From: Haematobia irritans
Taxonomy: Eukaryota > Arthropoda > Insecta > Diptera > Muscidae
Direction: 5' to 3'
Assembly (NCBI RefSeq): GCF_050003625.1
Contig: NC_134397.1
Location: 68,174,669 to 68,238,668, forward strand
Length of the DNA stretch: 64,000 nucleotides
Below, one piece after another: positions 58,341 to 64,000 of this stretch (position 1 is its first letter; every line of letters starts with the position of its first letter). The translations under genes were made by a program, and so were the position numbers. The notes under the pieces were generated by a model. It was not told the origin of the DNA. It was given only the letters and a program-made list of their open reading frames with translations, and ran no database searches.

Positions 58341-59787
58341 ATACATTAAATTAATAACATTCAACGTAAGGTCTCTTAATGACACTAGTCGACAGTTAGA
58401 CCTGGCAAGCTTGTTGCTCCATAACAAGATAGACATCGGATTCATCCAGGAGTGTCACCTGCGAAGAAATAGAAAAATTAGAATCAATGGATACAATATA
58501 ATAACCGATAACTCACCTGTTGGCACAGCTGTTGTTATCAAAAATTGCATTAATTTCAGTAGAGTATATCTCAACAACATTGGAATGAATACTTGCCTTG
58601 TTCAAATTGATTTCATAACATCTGGAATACGCAAGCGATATCTCTTTGGCTCCGTTTATATCCCATGTAACCATCCCTCACAAATATTAGAATCTGACCT
58701 TGAAAAACTTTTGCAATTTTGCAAAACTTTTGATGCCTTCGTCCTAGGGGGTGACTTAAACTCAAAAAATACATCTTGGGGTGACTCTAACGAGAACTCA
58801 AACGGCAGGACACTTCATTCTTGGCTTGGTAATAATGTGCTCGATATTATACGCATTTGTGATACATCTCCATCTTATCCAAATGGCAGCTCATTTCTTG
58901 ATCATTTCCTTGTCAGCACACAGCTCATAGACATCATAAACCAAAACTACAAAATTCAAACTCTCCCAACATTTTCTGATCATTTCCCGATCAAAATGGA
59001 TTTGCAGCTTCATCAGGCCGGACCGCTTATGAGATCACCTAGAATTGTTACTTCATACGCTGCCACAAACTGGGACAATTTTCGTGACGATATTGATGAC
59101 GCCATCTGCAGGCTAACTCCTATAACAAATAATAACCTCCAAAATCATGAAATTGATGAATTAATATCTGATTTCAACTTATCTTTCAGCGCAATCCATA
59201 ATACCCATTCACAGCAAATTGAAATTAAGGATGGAAAATTTCCCCTCTCCGAAAGGACAAAAAAACTCTTTAGATTGAAGTACTCCTGGCAGAAAGACCT
59301 TAAAAAAATGTTTCATCGTGCTGGAAACAGGACATCCAGTGAGTATAAAATTTTGTCCAAACAAATTCAACTACTGAAAATAATAATAAAAGAGTCAGTA
59401 GCTATTGAACAAGCTAACAAATTCAAAAATACACTGGGAAAAATAAACCCTGGTCCTTCCGCCTTCAAACAAATTTACCAAGTAATTGAGAAAAATAAAC
59501 ACCCCTTCTGCAATAAGATAACGCACAATGATTGCACCATTACCAACGCCATTGATATAGCTGATCACTTCAAAAATTTTTATTCCGAAGTTTTCCGGGA
59601 AACAATTCCGCAACACCCGGTTCCTGACCTTGTTTCTAGAGTGACTTCATGCATCGAGCCCATTCCACGCCATATATACTCGTTCAATGAAAGCTTTACA
59701 GCACTTTCTAATACGGATTCGCAAAATTTTACAACTTCTGAAAAGATTAAAAATATTAAAGGGTGTGAAGTTAAAGTTGTTTTTTAA
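58330..59787 (+). pseudogene. Jockey-type ORF2, endonuclease only, cut by foldback-like insertion
   Basis: ATG at 58,330 overlaps the ORF1 stop (atgatccatag). APE-type endonuclease: TFNVRSLN, IGFIQECHL, VLGGDLNSKNTSWGD, FLDHFLVS, FSDHFPIKM (first ~230 residues), then the linker up to FTTSE. After about 59,745 the codons stop matching the family and a stop follows at 59,785, because the foldback-like element begins. The RT is absent from the window and may continue beyond 64,000. Confidence 0.85.
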
Positions 59788-61087
59788 AGTTGTTTTTAGC
59801 CAAGACACAAACCACCAGAAAAATTTTTAATTTTCACTTTTCAGCGAAAATTCGCACAAAATCAAACGAATTTCATCTTGATTTGTTGCTGTTTGACTAA
59901 AAGCAATAAAATATGAACACATTTTGTTAATTATTTTATATTTAGACCTTTAAACTATAGGGAGTTAAAACCGAAAAATACGACTAAACTGTTCAAAGCT
60001 GATTTTGGCTATTTCTGATAGACGATAATGAACCAAAGGGGGTACACGTTGGTTACCCCAACTGAGGAGCGTACCCCAGTGAAAAGCCCATGGGCGTACG
60101 TAACCTGTGAGAGGAGAAATCAGGGGGGGGGGATGTTCAAATCAACTTTATGTCTATTTTTGAACGCATTATGAATACAATTTCTTTTAAATTTTAAAAC
60201 CAGTAGACAGCCCAGACTGAGTAGAAAGCTACAGTTGCATTTCCATAACCGTAGCGTATTAAAATTTTAAAAGGGGGGCTAAGTAATTTTAGTAAAAATT
60301 TCGATATGGATTTTCGCCTATTTACACCTCACGACAACGAACTAAAGTGGGTATACGTAGGTAGCTGCACTCTTGGAGCATCCCCCAGTGAAAGCCCCAT
60401 GGGCGTAGCTCATCTGTGAACGGAGAAAAGTCAAAGGGGGTAAAAGTACTTTTTGTTACAATTTCAACTATTTTCAACACCGATTTTCACCTATTTACAT
60501 CCCACGACAACAAACTAAAGTGGGTATACGTAGGTAGCTGCACCCTTAGAGCATCCCCCAGTGAAAGCCCCATGGGCGTAGCTCATCTGTGAACGGAGAA
60601 AACACAATGGGGGTAAATGTTATATTTGTCACAATTTCAACACTGATTTTCGCCTATTTACACCTCACGACAACGAACTAAAGTGGGTATACGTAGGTAG
60701 CTGCACTCTTGGAGCATCCCCCAGTGAAAGCCCCATGGGCGTAGCTCATCTGTGAACGGAGAAAAGTCAAAGGGGGTAAAAGTACTTTTTGTTACAATTT
60801 CAACTATTTTCAACACCGATTTTCACCTATTTACATCCCACGACAACAAACTAAAGTGGGTATACGTAGGTAGCTGCACCCTTAGAGCATCCCCCAGTGA
60901 AAGCCCCATGGGCGTAGCTCATCTGTGAACGGAGAAAACACAATGGGGGTAAATGTTATATTTGTCACAATTTCAACACTGATTTTCGCCTAGTTACACC
61001 CCACGACAACGAACTAAAGTGGGTATACGTAGGTAGCTGCACCCCTAGAGCATCCCCCAGTGAAAGACCCATGGGCGTAGCTCATCT

Positions 61088-62106
61088 GTGAACGGAGAAA
61101 AGTCAAAGGGGGTAAAAGTACTTTTTGTTACAATTTCAACTATTTTCAACACCGATTTTCACCTATTTACACCCCACGACAACGAACTAAAGTGGGTATA
61201 CGTAGGTAGCTGCGCCCTTAGAGCATCCCCCAGTGAAAGCCCCATGGGCGTAGCTCATCTGCGAACGGAGAAAACACAATGGGGGTAAATGTTATATTTG
61301 TCACAATTTCAACACTGATTTTCGCCTAGTTACACCCCACGACAACGAACTAAAGTGGGTATACGTAGATAGCTGCACTCTTGGAGCATCCCCCAGTGAA
61401 AGCCCCATGGGCGTAGCTCATCTGTGAACGGAGAAAAGTCAATGGGGGTAAAAGTACTTTTTGTTACAATTTCAACTATTTTCAACACCGATTTTCACCT
61501 ATTTACACCCCACGACAACGAACTAAAGTGAGTATACGTAGGTAGCTGCACCCCTAGAGCATCCCCCAGTGAAAGACCCATGGGCGTAGCTCATCTGTGA
61601 ACGGAGAAAAGTCAAAGGGGGTAAAAGTACTTTTTGTTACAATTTCAACTATTTTCAACACCGATTTTCACCTATTTACACCCCACGACAACGAACTAAA
61701 GTGGGTATACGTAGGTAGCTGCGCCCTTAGAGCATCCCCCAGTGAAAGCCCCATGGGCGTAGCTCATCTGCGAACGGAGAAAACACAATGGGGGTAAATG
61801 TTATATTTGTCACAATTTCAACACTGATTTTCGCCTAGTTACACCCCACGACAACGAACTAAAGTGGGTATACGTAGATAGCTGCACTCTTGGAGCATCC
61901 CCCAGTGAAAGCCCCATGGGCGTAGCTCATCTGTGAACGGAGAAAAGTCAATGGGGGTAAAAGTACTTTTTGTTACAATTTCAACTATTTTCAACACCGA
62001 TTTTCACCTATTTACACCCCACGACAACGAACTAAAGTGAGTATACGTAGGTAGCTGCACTCCTAGAGCATCCCCCAGTGAAAGACCCATGGGCGTAACT
62101 CATCTG
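61088..62106 (+). repeat. Higher-order repeat: ~509-bp block repeated
   Basis: 61,088-61,596 recurs from 61,597 on with virtually the same sequence; each block holds three ~170-bp units. The identical 66-codon open frames at 61,088 and 61,597 are by-products. Confidence 0.8.
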
Positions 62107-62227
62107 TGAACGGAGAAAAGTCAAAGGGGGTAAAAGTACTTTTTGTTACAATTTCAACTATTTTCAACACCGATTTTCACCTATTTACACCCCACGACAA
62201 CGAACTAAAGTGGGTATACGTAGGTAG

Positions 62228-62791
62228 TAGAGGTGTGCACGTGACACGAAATTGTCGTGACTCACGAAAATTTTCGTGACTCACGCGTGAGTCGTGAGTC
62301 ACGCTCATGGCAACGGCGTGAGTGTGCGTGAGCGTGATTAACAAACCAAAATGTCGTGCGTGAGCGTGAGTCACGAAAATATTATCTTCGTGAGTGTGCG
62401 TGAGTAAAGATTTACGCTCACGAAAATAATCCTGCTCACCAACATAAAACGCTTAAGAGTTAAATTCATTTACAATTTTAGTGACACCTGGGATGTTAAG
62501 AGTGTAATAACGCTCTCGATTTTAATAATGCTCATGTTTTCAGACGCGTCGCTAAGGTAAATTACTCAAAAAATTGTTCGTGAGTCACGACATTTTTCGT
62601 GAGTCACGATATTTTTCGTGAGTCACGACATTTTCGTGAGTGAGTGTGCGTGAATACAAATTTTCTTTTCGTGAGTGTGCGTGAGCGTGAGTCCTACCAA
62701 ACAATATCGTGCGTGAGTGTGCGTGAGTAAGATTTTTCCGTCGTGAGTGTGCGTGAGCGTGAGTAAAATATTACTCACGTGCACACCTCTA
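62228..62791. mobile_element. hAT-type MITE, copy 2, inside the palindrome
   Basis: 564 bp with ends tagaggtgtgcacgtgac and ctcacgtgcacacctcta and a perfect 8-bp target duplication gtaggtag (62,220-62,227 and 62,792-62,799). Removing it restores the repeat unit (cgtaggtagctgcaccc). The interior is rich in cgtgagtcacga and cgtgagtgtgcgtgagcg repeats. Confidence 0.92.
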
Positions 62792-64000
62792 GTAGGTAGC
62801 TGCACCCTTGGAAATCGGTGTTGAAAATAGTTGAAATTGTAACAAAAAGTACTTTTACCCCCATTGACTTTTCTCCGTTCACAGATGAGCTACGCCCATG
62901 GGGCTTTCACTGGGGGATGCTCCAAGAGTGCAGCTATCTACGTATACCCACTTTAGTTCGTTGTCGTGGGGTGTAACTAGGCGAAAATCAGTGTTGAAAT
63001 TGTGACAAATATAACATTTACCCCCATTGTGTTTTCTCCGTTCACAGATGAGCTACGCCCATGGGGCTTTCACTGGGGGATGCTCTAAGGGTGCAGCTAC
63101 TTACGTATACCCACTTTAGTTCGTTGTCGTGGGGTGTAAATAGGTGAAAATCGGTGTTGAAAATAGTTGAAATTGTAACAAAAAGTACTTTTACCCCCTT
63201 TGACTTTTCTCCGTTCACAGATGAGCTACGCCCATGGGGCTTTCACTGGGGGATGCTCTAGGGGTGCAGCTACCTACGTATACCCACTTTAGTTTGTTGT
63301 CGTGGGATGTAAATAGGTGAAAATCGGTGTTGAAAATAGTTGAAATTGTAACAAAAAGTACTTTTACCCCCTTTGACTTTTCTCCGTTCACAGATGAGCT
63401 ACGCCCATGGGGCTTTCACTGGGGGATGCTCCAAGAGTGCAGCTACCTACGTATACCCACTTTAGTTCGTTGTCGTGAGGTGTAAATAGGCGAAAATCAG
63501 TGTTGAAATTGTGACAAATATAACATTTACCCCCATTGTGTTTTCTCCGTTCACAGATGAGCTACGCCCATGGGGCTTTCACTGGGGGATGCTCTAAGGG
63601 TGCAGCTACCTACGTATACCCACTTTAGTTTGTTGTCGTGGGATGTAAATAGGTGAAAATCGGTGTTGAAAATAGTTGAAATTGTAACAAAAAGTACTTT
63701 TACCCCCTTTGACTTTTCTCCGTTCACAGATGAGCTACGCCCATGGGGCTTTCACTGGGGGATGCTCCAAGAGTGCAGCTACCTACGTATACCCACTTTA
63801 GTTCGTTGTCGTGAGGTGTAAATAGGCGAAAATCCATATCGAAATTTTTACTAAAATTACTTAGCCCCCCTTTTAAAATTTTAATACGCTACGGTTATGG
63901 AAATGCAACTGTAGCTTTCTACTCAGTCTGGGCTGTCTACTGGTTTTAAAATTTAAAAGAAATTGTATTCATAATGCGTTCAAAAATAGACATAAAGTTG

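Larger units (their letters stand above)
59750..64000. mobile_element. Foldback-like element: long palindrome of tandem repeats (incomplete)
   Basis: Left arm from about 59,750 to 62,227; right arm from about 62,812 to the window end. Base 64,000 pairs with 60,143, so the right end lies outside. Arms are made of ~165-175-bp units, each with cccatgggcgtagctcatct and cccagtgaaag, alternating two types (gtactttttgttacaattt and gttatatttgtcacaattt). I count about 11 units at left and 6 at right. The centre has almost no loop. It resembles Drosophila FB-type elements in structure only. Confidence 0.8.

Noticed and set aside
61088..61797. Two identical 66-codon frames
   Set aside because: A by-product of the 509-bp higher-order repeat in the palindrome arm.
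62177..62805. His/Thr-rich minus-strand frames (THTHA repeats)
   Set aside because: They come from simple cgtgagtgtg repeats in the hAT-type MITE.

Overview
This is AT-rich animal nuclear DNA. Intron-containing genes with GT-AG splice sites, a Himar1-like (irritans subfamily) mariner, DINE-1/Helentron-type interspersed elements and Jockey-like retrotransposons point to a calyptrate fly, probably a muscid. The species call is an inference. No bacterial features, CRISPR array or operon is present.

Two host genes fill the middle and face each other tail to tail. On the + strand (12,891-31,216) is a 15-exon NIMA-related kinase with RCC1 repeats, the apparent orthologue of Drosophila niki (predicted 878 aa). 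On the - strand (54,489-34,154) is an 11-exon SAP + RRM protein, the apparent orthologue of Saf-B/SAFB (predicted 916 aa). In both, every splice phase closes and the reading frame is continuous, so I treat both as intact and expressed. Both are inflated by transposons in their introns (4,966 bp in niki intron 2; 11,795 bp in Saf-B intron 5).

The rest is a dense transposon landscape. 1-12.2 kb: tandem TIR elements, a tRNA-derived SINE, and three Helentron-type (HINE/DINE-1-like) elements, two of them virtually identical. 12.2-31.2 kb: niki, with MITEs, elements carrying paired tRNA-like sequences, a mariner ending 11 bp before an exon, and two more HINE-like elements, one split by an inverted-repeat element. 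31.5-32.8 kb: a scrambled retrotransposon copy. 34-54.5 kb: Saf-B; its intron 5 holds a dead Jockey-like element and a second one cut by a Helitron and by a full-length-looking non-LTR element with an intact ORF of about 1,084 aa. 55.5-59.8 kb: a TIR element and a Jockey element with overlapping gag and endonuclease ORFs, cut short. 59.8-64 kb: a foldback-like palindrome of ~170-bp higher-order repeats with a hAT-type MITE inside, running off the window.

Method limits: exons were called by eye from splice signals, phase and remembered family similarity. TE names rest on terminal structure and motifs, not on database searches.
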